From the NCBI GenBank assembly GCA_020025655.1, contig JAHHRR010000027.1:1-23869 (forward strand): a DNA stretch of 23,869 bases, written 5' to 3'. The stretch is from Oscillospiraceae bacterium (GTDB lineage: Bacteria; Bacillota; Clostridia; Oscillospirales; Oscillospiraceae). The notes below the pieces were generated by a model. The model was not told where the DNA came from. It did not search any database and worked only from the letters and a program-made list of their open reading frames with translations. The position numbers were made by a program, and so were the translations under genes. How positions within the stretch are numbered: the stretch's first letter is position 1; each line of letters starts with the position of its first letter. Of the stretch, positions 1 through 8,660 are shown one piece after another.

Positions 1-2
1 CA

Positions 3-452
3 AAAAACGGCCCCAAGGTTATCGAATATAACTGCCGCTTCGGTGATCCCGAGGCACAGGTTGTTCTGCCCCTTCTTGAAAGCGATCTGCTGGCAGTCAT
101 GCAGGCCTGCACCAACGGCACCCTTTCTCAGACCGAGGTTAAGTTCAGCTCTTCTTCCGCCTGCTGTCTCATTATGGCCTCCAAGGGCTACCCTGTAAAA
201 TACGAAAAGGGTTATGAGATTGAAATTGAGGACGAAGCAAAGCCCTTTGTCTACTGCGCCGGCGCAAAGCTCAGTGAGGACGGAAAGCTTCTTACCAACG
301 GTGGCAGAGTTTTAGGTCTGACCGCTGTTAAGGAAACTCTTCCCGAAGCAATTAAAGCCGCATACGCACTTTCCGAGAAGGTCCATTTCGAAAACGCCTA
401 CTTCCGTCACGATATCGGCAGCAGAGCACTTAAAGCATACAGGGAGGCATAA
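3..452 (+). CDS. purD: Phosphoribosylamine-glycine ligase, 3' part only
   Basis: C-terminal 149 residues of PurD (GAR synthetase), which joins glycine to 5-phosphoribosylamine using ATP in the second step of purine synthesis. The gene begins before the window; the family is usually about 420 residues, so some 270 are missing. The frame reads through the start of the window and contains the ATP-grasp motif NCRFGDPEAQVVLPLL (about residues 10-25 of the visible part), whose Glu and Asn bind metal. The rest is the C-terminal domain, ending in a TAA. The internal ATG at 99 is not the real start because the conserved motif lies upstream of it in the same frame. The stop is one base from the purL ATG, so the two are tightly coupled in one operon. 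Confidence 0.95.
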   Translation, partial: KNGPKVIEYNCRFGDPEAQVVLPLLESDLLAVMQACTNGTLSQTEVKFSSSSACCLIMASKGYPVKYEKGYEIEIEDEAKPFVYCAGAKLSEDGKLLTNGGRVLGLTAVKETLPEAIKAAYALSEKVHFENAYFRHDIGSRALKAYREA

Positions 453-453
453 G

Positions 454-3400
454 ATGGTTTACCGCGTATATGTAGAAAAAAAAGAAGCTCTTGCCCAGGA
501 GGCAAAGCACTTATACGAAGATATTAAAAGCCTTTTAGGCATCAGCTCTCTTGAGGAGCTGCGCCTTGTAAACCGCTATGATGTTGAAAACATCTCCGCT
601 GAGGATTTTGACTATGCTGTCAAAACCATTCTTTCCGAGCCTCAGCTGGATAAGGTAAGCTATGAGCTCAATCTGGAGGGTAAAAAGAGCTTTGCTGTTG
701 AGTACCTGCCCGGTCAGTTCGACCAGAGAGCAGACTCCGCCGCACAGTGCATCCAGATTATCTCTCAGGGTGAAAAGCCCGTTGTAAAAACCGCAAAGGT
801 TTACATTCTCTCCGGAAATCTCTCCGACGAGGAAATGAATGAGATTAAGAAATACCTCATTAACCCCGTTGAAGCCCGTGAGGCAAGAATGGAAAAGCCC
901 GAAACCTTAAAGACCGACTATGTTATTCCCGAAACTGTTGAGACCCTCACAGGCTTTAACAATCTGGACAAGGCAGGTCTTGAGGCTTTCATCGCAAAAT
1001 ACGGCCTTGCAATGGATCTTGACGACATTGCATTCTGCCAGAATTATTTCCGCTCCGAAAACCGTGACCCCAGCATCACCGAGATAAAGGTTATTGATAC
1101 CTATTGGTCCGATCACTGCCGTCACACCACCTTTACCACTACCATAGATCATGCAAGCTTTGAGGACGAGGAGATTCAGAAGACCTATGAGGACTATCTC
1201 CAGACCAGAAAGGCTCTCGGCCGCACAAAGCCCATTACCCTTATGGACCTTGCCACCATTGCCGTTAAGCACCTGAAAAAGGCCGGCAAGATGGATAAGC
1301 TGGACGAGTCCGAGGAAATCAATGCCTGCACTGTAAAAATAAACGTAGAAGAGGACGGCGTTTCCGTTCCATGGCTTCTGCTTTTCAAAAACGAAACCCA
1401 TAACCACCCCACCGAAATCGAACCCTTCGGCGGTGCTGCAACCTGCATAGGCGGCGCAATCCGCGATCCTCTGTCCGGACGCTCCTATGTTTACGGCGCA
1501 ATGCGTGTTACCGGCGCTGCCGATCCTTTAAAGCCTCTCAATGAGACTATGCCCGGTAAGCTCCCCCAGAGAAAGATCGTCACCACCGCTGCCGCAGGCT
1601 ATTCCTCCTACGGCAACCAGATCGGTCTTGCAACCGGCATTGTAGATGAGCTCTATCACCCCGGCTACGCTGCTAAGCGTATGGAGATCGGTGCTGTTAT
1701 TGCTGCTGCTCCTCAGGAAAACGTCCGTCGTGAGCGTCCTCAGGACGGCGATCTGGTTATTCTCCTCGGCGGCCGTACCGGCCGTGACGGCTGCGGCGGC
1801 GCTACCGGTTCTTCCAAGTCTCACACTGTTGAGTCTCTTGAAAGCTGCGGTGCAGAGGTTCAGAAAGGTAACGCACCTGAGGAAAGAAAGCTTCAGCGTC
1901 TTTTCAGAAACGGTGAAGCCTGCCGCATGATTAAGCGCTGCAACGACTTCGGCGCCGGCGGTGTTTCTGTTGCTGTCGGTGAGCTTGCCGACGGTCTTAA
2001 CATTAACCTGAATGCTGTTACCAAGAAGTACGACGGTCTTGACGGCACTGAGCTTGCTATTTCCGAGTCTCAGGAGCGTATGGCTGTTGTTGTCGAAGCT
2101 AAGGATGCAGAGCGCTTTATCGCTCTTGCAGGAGAAGAAAACCTCGAGGCCACTGTTATTGCAGAGGTTACCGAGTCTCCCAGACTTGTTATGAACTGGA
2201 ACGGCAGCAAGATCGTTAACATCAGCAGAGAGTTCCTCGATACAAACGGTGCTGAAAAGCACACCGATGCCCACGTTGAAAAGGCCGAATGCTTCAAGAA
2301 GGAGGTTCCCTCCGACTTTGCACAGGGCTATGAGGCTCTTGCAGGCGACCTTAATGTATGCTCCAAGCGTGGTCTTTCCGAGCGTTTTGACTCTACCATC
2401 GGTGCAGGAACCGTTCTTATGCCCTTCGGCGGCAAGAACCAGCTCACCCCGATTCAGGCAATGGTTCAGAAGATTTCCGTTGAGAAAAAGCATACCGACG
2501 ACTGCTCTTTGATGGCATGGGGCTATAATCCCTATATATCCGAGAAGAGCCCTTACCACGGCTCTTACATCGCAGTTATTGAATCTGTCTGCAAGCTGAT
2601 TGCTACCGGTGCAGAATTCAAGGATGTATATCTCACCTTCCAGGAATATTTTGAGCGTCTGCGCACCGAAGCAGAGCGCTGGGGCAAGCCTCTGGCTGCA
2701 CTTCTCGGTGCTTATAAAGCTCAGATGGAGCTCGGCATCGGCGCTATCGGCGGTAAGGACTCCATGAGCGGCTCCTTTGAGTCTCTTGATGTTCCTCCTA
2801 CACTTGTTTCCTTTGCTGTTACTACCGAAAAGGTAAAGAATATAGTTCCCAACCACTTTAAGAGTGCCGGCAACAAGCTGGTGCTTATTAAGCCCGAATG
2901 CGACGAAAACGGTCTTCCCAAGTCCGAGTCTCTGCTGAAGGTATTTGAGCTTGTTCACGAGCTTCTTTCCTCCGGCAAAGCAGTCACCGCTTATACCCCC
3001 GGTTACGGCGGTATTGCAGAGGCAGTTATGAAGATGAGCTTCGGTAACTTCCTCGGCTGCAAGTTTGAAGACGGCGTAAGCCTCGACGAGCTGTTCGGCT
3101 ACAATTACGGTTCATTCCTGCTTGAGCTCCAGCCCCAGTATTCTGAGGGCAAGCTGCTTGGCTACATTACCGAAAAGCCCGAAATCTCCCTTGGCGGCGA
3201 GGTTCTCACTCTCAGCCATCTGCTTGATATTTACGAAGGAAAGCTTGAGCCTGTATTCAGCTGCAACATTTCCGATGGCGGCGAAAAGGCTGAGAAGTTC
3301 AGCTATAACTGCGAAAGCCGCATAGCTCCTGCAATTAAGGTTGCACGTCCCAAGGTTCTTATTCCTGTATTCCCCGGCACAAACTGCGAGTTTGACTCTG

Positions 3401-4143
3401 CAAAAGCTATGGAGGATGCAGGTGCAGAAGCTGAAATCATGGTTATAAACAACCTTTCTTCTGACGGCATCGCCAGAAGCGTTGAAAGATTTGCTGCTTC
3501 TCTTGAAAAATCCCAGATGATTTTCGTTCCCGGCGGCTTCTCCGGCGGCGACGAGCCCGAAGGCTCCGGTAAGTTCATCACCTCATTCTTCAGAAACGCT
3601 GCAATTAAGGAAGGCGTCGAAAACCTGCTCAACAAGCGTGACGGTCTGATCTGCGGTATATGCAACGGTTTCCAGGCCCTCATCAAGCTCGGTCTTGTAC
3701 CTTACGGTAAAATCATCGACACCGATGAAAACTGCCCCACCCTCAGCTTCAACACTATCGCCCGCCATCAGTCCAGAATCGTCAGAGTCAGAGTTGCATC
3801 CAACAAGTCCCCCTGGCTCAGCGAAACCAATGTCGGCGATGTTTACTCTGTTCCTATTTCTCACGGCGAGGGCCGCTTCCTTGCTTCTCCTGAGCTTATC
3901 AAGTCTCTTGCAGAAAACGGACAGATTGCAACTCAGTATGTGGATATGAACGGCGAACCTTCCATGGATATCCACTTCAATCCCAACGGCTCCATTGATG
4001 CTGTTGAGGGTATCTGCTCTCCTGACGGCAGAGTCTTCGGTAAAATGGGCCACGCTGAGCGTATCGGCAGCGGCCTGTATAAGAATGTACCCGGTGAATA
4101 TGATATTAAAATGTTTAAGTCGGCGGTAAAGTATTTCCGCTGA
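454..4143 (+). CDS. purL: Phosphoribosylformylglycinamidine synthase, one-chain form
   Basis: 1229-residue FGAM synthase, which converts FGAR plus glutamine and ATP to FGAM in the cytoplasm. Synthetase and glutaminase are fused in one chain, so no separate purS or purQ is needed. In order: N-terminal PurS-like/linker region; DHCRHTTF (about 219-226), typical of the linker and active-site region; an ATP-binding domain with NETHNHPTEIEPFGGAA (about 313-329) and GGAIRDP; the second AIRS-like half with GIGAIGGKDSMSG; and a class I glutamine amidotransferase domain with FPGTNCEFD, the nucleophile elbow GICNGFQ (Cys about 1067) and HGEGRF (His about 1136). Length fits the large or clostridial-type enzyme. 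The ribosome site GGGAGG (about 438-443) lies within the end of purD. fhs follows after 17 bases. Confidence 0.97.
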   Translation: MVYRVYVEKKEALAQEAKHLYEDIKSLLGISSLEELRLVNRYDVENISAEDFDYAVKTILSEPQLDKVSYELNLEGKKSFAVEYLPGQFDQRADSAAQCIQIISQGEKPVVKTAKVYILSGNLSDEEMNEIKKYLINPVEAREARMEKPETLKTDYVIPETVETLTGFNNLDKAGLEAFIAKYGLAMDLDDIAFCQNYFRSENRDPSITEIKVIDTYWSDHCRHTTFTTTIDHASFEDEEIQKTYEDYLQTRKALGRTKPITLMDLATIAVKHLKKAGKMDKLDESEEINACTVKINVEEDGVSVPWLLLFKNETHNHPTEIEPFGGAATCIGGAIRDPLSGRSYVYGAMRVTGAADPLKPLNETMPGKLPQRKIVTTAAAGYSSYGNQIGLATGIVDELYHPGYAAKRMEIGAVIAAAPQENVRRERPQDGDLVILLGGRTGRDGCGGATGSSKSHTVESLESCGAEVQKGNAPEERKLQRLFRNGEACRMIKRCNDFGAGGVSVAVGELADGLNINLNAVTKKYDGLDGTELAISESQERMAVVVEAKDAERFIALAGEENLEATVIAEVTESPRLVMNWNGSKIVNISREFLDTNGAEKHTDAHVEKAECFKKEVPSDFAQGYEALAGDLNVCSKRGLSERFDSTIGAGTVLMPFGGKNQLTPIQAMVQKISVEKKHTDDCSLMAWGYNPYISEKSPYHGSYIAVIESVCKLIATGAEFKDVYLTFQEYFERLRTEAERWGKPLAALLGAYKAQMELGIGAIGGKDSMSGSFESLDVPPTLVSFAVTTEKVKNIVPNHFKSAGNKLVLIKPECDENGLPKSESLLKVFELVHELLSSGKAVTAYTPGYGGIAEAVMKMSFGNFLGCKFEDGVSLDELFGYNYGSFLLELQPQYSEGKLLGYITEKPEISLGGEVLTLSHLLDIYEGKLEPVFSCNISDGGEKAEKFSYNCESRIAPAIKVARPKVLIPVFPGTNCEFDSAKAMEDAGAEAEIMVINNLSSDGIARSVERFAASLEKSQMIFVPGGFSGGDEPEGSGKFITSFFRNAAIKEGVENLLNKRDGLICGICNGFQALIKLGLVPYGKIIDTDENCPTLSFNTIARHQSRIVRVRVASNKSPWLSETNVGDVYSVPISHGEGRFLASPELIKSLAENGQIATQYVDMNGEPSMDIHFNPNGSIDAVEGICSPDGRVFGKMGHAERIGSGLYKNVPGEYDIKMFKSAVKYFR

Positions 4144-4160
4144 TATACGGAGGTCACAAT

Positions 4161-5837
4161 ATGGCTTTTTTAACTGACATTGAAATCGCTCAGAGCTGCA
4201 AAATGCAGCCTATTGAGAACATTGCTGCCACGGCACATATAGACGAAAAATATCTCGAGAATTACGGCAGATACAAGGCAAAAGTAGACCTTGACTATTA
4301 CAGAAACAATGAGCGTCCCGACGGAAAGCTCATCCTTGTTACCGCCATCACCCCCACCCCTGCCGGTGAGGGCAAGACCACCACTTCCATCGGTCTTGCA
4401 GATGCGCTGCGCCATATCGGCAAGGATGCCATGGTTGCAATGCGTGAGCCTTCCCTTGGCCCCGTTTTCGGTGTCAAGGGCGGCGCCTGCGGCGGCGGTT
4501 ATGCTCAGGTCGTTCCTATGGAGGACATTAACCTTCACTTTACAGGTGATATCCACGCCATAGGCGCAGCCAACAATCTTCTGGCTGCTTTACTTGACAA
4601 CCACATTCAGCAGGGCAACGCTCTGAACATCGATCCCCGTCGTATTACCTGGAGACGCTGCATTGATATGAATGACCGTCAGCTCCGCAATATCATTGAC
4701 GGTATCGGCGGCCGCACAAACGGTGTTCCCAGAGAAGACGGATTTGACATTACCGTTGCAAGCGAAATTATGGCTGTTCTCTGCCTTGCAGATTCCCTGT
4801 CCGACTTAAAGGAGAGACTTTCCAGAATCGTTGTGGGATATACCTACGACAATAAGCCTGTAACCTGCGGTGAGCTTAAGGCTGCCGGTGCTATGACAGC
4901 ACTTTTAAAGGACGCTCTCAAGCCTAACCTTGTTCAGTCTCTGGAAGGCACTCCCGCTTTTGTCCACGGTGGACCTTTCGCCAATATCGCTCATGGCTGC
5001 AACTCAGTTCTGGCAACTAAAATGGCTTTAAAATCCGCTGACTATGTTGTGACCGAAGCCGGCTTCGGTGCTGATCTCGGTGCTGAGAAGTTCCTCGATA
5101 TCAAATGCCGTATGTCCGGTCTGAAGCCTAATGCAGTAGTAGTCGTTGCAACTGTAAGAGCTCTTAAAATGCACGGCGGTCTTGCAAAGACTGAGCTTGA
5201 AACCGAGGATCTCGACGCTCTGAAGCGTGGCCTTCCCAATCTTCTGCGCCATGTTTCAAACATCAAAAATGTCTACAAGCTTCCCTGCGTTGTTGCTATC
5301 AACCGTTTCCCCACCGATACGGATGCAGAGCTCAGATGCATTGAGGAAAACTGCGCCTCTCTCGGCGTAAAGCTTATCCCCACCAACGTCTGGGCAGAGG
5401 GCGGCAAGGGCGGAACCGCTCTTGCAGAAGAGGTTATTTCTCTCTGCGAGTCCGACAACTCCTCCTTCAGCTTCTGCTATGAGCTTGAAACCTCCATTAC
5501 CGAGAAGATTGAAGCTGTTGTAAAGAGAATTTACGGCGGCAGCAATGTTGTTCTCGCTCCTGCTGCACAGCGCATGGCCGCAACCCTTGATGAAATGGGC
5601 TACGGCAAGCTTCCTGTCTGCATTGCAAAAACCCAGTACAGCTTCTCCGATGATGCGAAAAAGCTGGGTGCTCCAGAGAATTTCACCGTTACAATCAAAA
5701 ATCTCCGTCTCAGCGCCGGCGCAGGCTTTATTGTTGCCCTTGCAGGTGATATAATGACCATGCCCGGTCTTCCCAGAGTTCCCGCTGCCGAGAAGATAGA
5801 CGTTGACGAAAACGGTGTAATAAGCGGACTTTTCTAA
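4161..5837 (+). CDS. fhs: Formate-tetrahydrofolate ligase
   Basis: 558-residue 10-formyl-THF synthetase, which makes 10-formyl-THF from formate, THF and ATP. The length matches the family (about 556). Visible landmarks are the ATP-binding loop TPAGEGKTTTSIGL (about 66-79), the first family signature from GVKGGACGGGYAQV through NLHFTGD (about 104-130), and the second signature VHGGPFANIAHG (about 268-279). The start is set by GGAGGT at 4149-4154. It sits 17 bases after purL in the same operon. The product is the formyl donor for two steps of purine synthesis, which explains the placement. It is also part of the acetogenic methyl branch, but nothing else here points to acetogenesis, so the purine role is the better reading. 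Confidence 0.97.
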   Translation: MAFLTDIEIAQSCKMQPIENIAATAHIDEKYLENYGRYKAKVDLDYYRNNERPDGKLILVTAITPTPAGEGKTTTSIGLADALRHIGKDAMVAMREPSLGPVFGVKGGACGGGYAQVVPMEDINLHFTGDIHAIGAANNLLAALLDNHIQQGNALNIDPRRITWRRCIDMNDRQLRNIIDGIGGRTNGVPREDGFDITVASEIMAVLCLADSLSDLKERLSRIVVGYTYDNKPVTCGELKAAGAMTALLKDALKPNLVQSLEGTPAFVHGGPFANIAHGCNSVLATKMALKSADYVVTEAGFGADLGAEKFLDIKCRMSGLKPNAVVVVATVRALKMHGGLAKTELETEDLDALKRGLPNLLRHVSNIKNVYKLPCVVAINRFPTDTDAELRCIEENCASLGVKLIPTNVWAEGGKGGTALAEEVISLCESDNSSFSFCYELETSITEKIEAVVKRIYGGSNVVLAPAAQRMAATLDEMGYGKLPVCIAKTQYSFSDDAKKLGAPENFTVTIKNLRLSAGAGFIVALAGDIMTMPGLPRVPAAEKIDVDENGVISGLF

Positions 5838-5853
5838 TAGTCGGAGGCTTAAA

Positions 5854-6429
5854 TTGAAACTTATAATCGCTTCAAACAATGCTCATAAGTTAGTCGAAAT
5901 AAAGGCTATTCTCGGGGATGTATTTGATGAAATTCTCTCCCTGAAAGAAGCCGGTATCGAGCATGAAACCATTGAAGATGGAAACACCTTCATGGAAAAC
6001 GCCGAAAAGAAAGCTCGTGAAATAGCTGAAATCTCAGGCTGCTGTGCTCTTGCAGACGACAGCGGACTTTGTGTTGATGCTCTCGACGGCGCTCCCGGCA
6101 TCTTCTCCGCCCGTTTCAGCGGTGTTCACGGAGATGACGAAGCCAACAACAGACTGCTTTTAAAGAAGCTGGAGGGCGTTGAAAACCGCAAGGCACATTA
6201 TACCTGCGCCATGGCTCTCTATCGTCCTGACGGCTCCAAGGTTACTGCCGAGGGATATCTTTACGGCGAGATAGGCTTTGAAGAAATCGGTGAAAACGGC
6301 TTTGGCTATGATCCTCTCTTTGTCCTGCCTGAGCTTCAAAAAACCACAGCCCAGATAAGCCCTGAAGAGAAAAACAGCATCAGCCACAGAGCCTTAGCTT
6401 TAAAAGAACTTCTGAGCAAACTTAAATAA
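5854..6429 (+). CDS. rdgB: RdgB/HAM1-type (d)ITP/XTP pyrophosphatase
   Basis: 191-residue non-canonical purine NTP pyrophosphatase, which hydrolyses dITP, ITP and XTP to the monophosphate plus PPi and keeps deaminated purines out of nucleic acids. Motifs: the N-terminal SNNAHKLVEI (7-16, usual form SxNxxKxxE), ADDSGLCVDALDGAPG (67-82) with the metal/base Asp residues, SARFSG (85-90), FGYDPLF (150-156) and SHRA (177-180). The start codon is TTG, chosen because GGAGG at 5843-5847 is correctly spaced and the first residues MKLIIASNN match the family N-terminus. It is the last gene of the purine operon, 16 bases after fhs and followed by a terminator. Confidence 0.95.
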   Translation: MKLIIASNNAHKLVEIKAILGDVFDEILSLKEAGIEHETIEDGNTFMENAEKKAREIAEISGCCALADDSGLCVDALDGAPGIFSARFSGVHGDDEANNRLLLKKLEGVENRKAHYTCAMALYRPDGSKVTAEGYLYGEIGFEEIGENGFGYDPLFVLPELQKTTAQISPEEKNSISHRALALKELLSKLK

Positions 6430-6463
6430 CAAAACTTTATCTGCACCATAAAGCAGACGCAAT

Positions 6464-6506
6464 AAAAACCGGGAAAGGCTCTGACTGAGTCTCTCCCGGT
6501 TTTTTA
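6464..6506 (+). terminator. Intrinsic terminator of the purine operon
   Basis: Stem ACCGGGA (about 6468-6474) pairs with TCCCGGT (about 6494-6500), separated by about 19 bases, and is followed by six T on the plus strand. The A-run on the left would give a T-run on the minus strand, so it may also stop transcripts arriving from nadE. The long loop makes it weaker than its neighbour. Confidence 0.75.
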
Positions 6507-6515
6507 ATATGCCAT

Positions 6516-6556
6516 AAAAAAAGCGGCGCAGCCACAAAAGGCTGTGCCGCATTTTT
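6516..6556 (-). terminator. Intrinsic terminator of nadE
   Basis: An 11-bp stem, GCGGCGCAGCC (6523-6533) with GGCTGTGCCGC (6540-6550, one G-U pair), has a six-base loop. On the minus strand it is followed by seven T. On the plus strand the tail ATTTTTC could also work, so the convergent gene ends share a double-terminator block. Confidence 0.85.
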
Positions 6557-6579
6557 CTTTAGATGTGAATAGATACCGA

Positions 6580-8496
6580 TCAGCTGAGCTTTTCTGCTTC
6601 CTCAAGCCAGAGTGTAGCAAACGCATCAGAGGGCATTTTCCAGTCTCCTCTGGGTGAAAAGCTGATTGAGCCGACCTTGGGGCCGTCCGGCAGGCAGGAA
6701 CGCTTAAACTGCTGCATGAAGAAACGGCGCATAAAGGTCTTGAGCCAGTGGAGTATGGTTTCTCTGCTGTAATCGTCCCCGAATGCATAAAGTGCAAGAT
6801 GGAAGATTCTCTCAGGACCCGCTCCTGTACGGAGCATATTATACAGGAAGAAGTCGTGCAGCTCGTAAGGGCCGACCAGATCCTCAGTTTTCTGGGAAAT
6901 GTCTCCATCCTTGCCGGGCAGAAGCTCGGGAGAAATCGGAGTTTCCAGAATATCTTTTAATACAGCAGCTGCTTCCGGAAGATTTTCCATTTCATAGCTG
7001 ACTATCGGACGTAAAAGAGTTTTGGGAACTGAGGCATTTACTCCGTACATAGACATATGGTCGCCGTTATAGGTTGCCCAGCCCAGAGCAAGCTCTGAAA
7101 GGTCGCCGGTTCCGATAACAATTCCGTTAACCTCGTTTGCAAGGTCCATAAGAACCTGAGTACGCTCTCTGGCCTGACTGTTTTCATAGGTGGTATCAAG
7201 TGTGTTGGGGTTATGGCCTATATCCTCAAAGTGCTGCATAACAGATTTACTGATATCCACAGTTTTAAAGTCTACCTTCAGTGCCTCGCACAGCATCTCA
7301 GCATTGGAACGTGTGCGCTTGGTTGTACCGAAGCAGGGCATTGTAACTGCAAGTATATCGGTTCTGGGACGATTAAGCATATCCATGGCTCTCACTGCCA
7401 CAAGAAGAGCCAGAGTGCTGTCAAGCCCGCCGGAAATGCCCAGTACAGCCTTGGAGCTGTGAGTATGCTCCATACGGCGCATCAGGCCCACAGCCTGAAT
7501 GGTCAATATCTCCTCTGCACGCTCTGCCATAAGCTTCTTGTCCTCAGGCACGAAAGGCTTTTTAGGTACAATCCTTGTGAGGCTGGTTTCTTTAAGGCTC
7601 TGGTCAAAATACACTCTTCTGCAGGGTACAGTCACAGACTGATCGAAGCTTGTATTTTTTCTGCGTTCTGCCTTGATTTTGAATAAATCTATCTCGGTTG
7701 AGATAAGCTCCTGTTTTGAGAAAGGCTTTCTCTCGCACAGCTCGTGACCCAGTTCATAAATCATGCTGTGACCTGAATATACAACATCCTGTGTTGACTC
7801 GCCCCATGCGGAATTGGCATAAATATATCCGCAGAGAAGTCTGGATGAAGCAGAGGATACAAGCTGTCTTCTTGTATCTGCTTTTCCGATTATTTCGCTG
7901 GAGGCAGACGGATTTACAATAACAGATGCACCGTCAAGGCTTAAGTTGGTGCTGGGAGTTACAGGTGCCCACAGATCCTCACAGATTTCAATTCCAAAGC
8001 TGAAGGCCTTCATCTGTCTTGAGCAGAAAATAATATTTCTGCCGAAAGGCACAGTTTCGCCTAAAAGCTCGATGCTGTCCTCGCCGTTATAATCCATTCC
8101 GGAAGTAAACTGGCGTTTTTCTGCAAACTCACGATAGTTAGGCAGATAGGTTTTAGGTACAACACCCAGAATATGTCCGTCAAGTATTACTGCTGCGCAG
8201 TTATAGAGCTTGTCTGCCACTTTAAGAGGCAGGCCGATAACCACAATTGTATATTTTCCTTTTGTATAGTCTCTCAGCTCTCCCAATGCACTTTCCGCCG
8301 CATTCAGCAAAACCTCTGAATGAAACAGATCCCCGCAGCTGTATGATGTAAGATGCAGCTCCGGCAGGGCAAGAATATTAGCGCCCTGTTCCACGGCCTT
8401 GTCAAAACTCTCTTTAGCAGTTTTCAGATTCTCATTTACATCGGCAACCTTTACTCTGGGGCTGGCAGCTGCCGCTTTAATAAATCCATATTTCAA
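6580..8496 (-). CDS. nadE: Glutamine-dependent NAD+ synthase
   Basis: 638-residue last enzyme of NAD synthesis: nicotinic acid adenine dinucleotide plus glutamine and ATP to NAD+. The N-terminal nitrilase/glutaminase domain (about 1-270) shows the catalytic triad: Glu46 in LPELHLTSY, Lys115 in VVPKTYLPNY and Cys172 in GIEICEDLW. The C-terminal synthetase domain has the PP-loop SGGLDS (355-360) and the NaAD-binding stretch GTGDLSELALGWATYNGDH. The length fits the bacterial two-domain type, so glutamine rather than free ammonia is expected as nitrogen donor. The start codon is TTG at 8494-8496, supported by GGAGGGG about eight bases upstream and the family-like start MKYGFIKAAAASP. It is a single-gene unit with its own promoter and terminator. 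Confidence 0.96.
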   Translation of the reverse strand: MKYGFIKAAAASPRVKVADVNENLKTAKESFDKAVEQGANILALPELHLTSYSCGDLFHSEVLLNAAESALGELRDYTKGKYTIVVIGLPLKVADKLYNCAAVILDGHILGVVPKTYLPNYREFAEKRQFTSGMDYNGEDSIELLGETVPFGRNIIFCSRQMKAFSFGIEICEDLWAPVTPSTNLSLDGASVIVNPSASSEIIGKADTRRQLVSSASSRLLCGYIYANSAWGESTQDVVYSGHSMIYELGHELCERKPFSKQELISTEIDLFKIKAERRKNTSFDQSVTVPCRRVYFDQSLKETSLTRIVPKKPFVPEDKKLMAERAEEILTIQAVGLMRRMEHTHSSKAVLGISGGLDSTLALLVAVRAMDMLNRPRTDILAVTMPCFGTTKRTRSNAEMLCEALKVDFKTVDISKSVMQHFEDIGHNPNTLDTTYENSQARERTQVLMDLANEVNGIVIGTGDLSELALGWATYNGDHMSMYGVNASVPKTLLRPIVSYEMENLPEAAAVLKDILETPISPELLPGKDGDISQKTEDLVGPYELHDFFLYNMLRTGAGPERIFHLALYAFGDDYSRETILHWLKTFMRRFFMQQFKRSCLPDGPKVGSISFSPRGDWKMPSDAFATLWLEEAEKLS

Positions 8497-8528
8497 AAAA
8501 TGCCCCTCCTTATACTTTTTCTCATAAA

Positions 8529-8557
8529 ATGATAATACCCAATCAACACACTGTCAA
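8529..8557 (-). promoter_or_regulatory. Sigma-A-type promoter of nadE
   Basis: Minus strand: -35 TTGACA (8552-8557), 17-base spacer, -10 TATCAT (8529-8534), about 30 bases before the TTG start. No NiaR- or NrtR-like operator was recognised. Confidence 0.65.
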
Positions 8558-8595
8558 TAATTCTTTTCCAATTCTTTCTTTTAAATGCAACATTC

Positions 8596-8625
8596 TTGAC
8601 AAAAGCTACATATGTATCTTATTAT
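8596..8625 (+). promoter_or_regulatory. Sigma-A-type promoter of the permease operon
   Basis: -35 TTGACA (8596-8601), 18-base spacer and -10 TATTAT (8620-8625) lie 35 bases before the permease ATG. The region around the -10 is very AT-rich, so the exact -10 could shift by a base or two. Confidence 0.65.
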
Positions 8626-8660
8626 ATATTTTATAAGAAACTTAGGAAGGTAAAAATTTT

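Noticed and set aside
1528..2958. 476-codon open frame on the minus strand inside purL
   Set aside because: It lies fully antisense to conserved PurL domains, has no recognisable motif and arises from codon bias of the real gene.
5256..5879. 207-codon minus-strand frame across the end of fhs
   Set aside because: Antisense to conserved fhs sequence, without motif or ribosome site.
8626..8660. Possible T-box or other amino-acid riboswitch ahead of the permease
   Set aside because: The promoter at 8596-8625 leaves a leader of only about 30 bases, too short for such an element.
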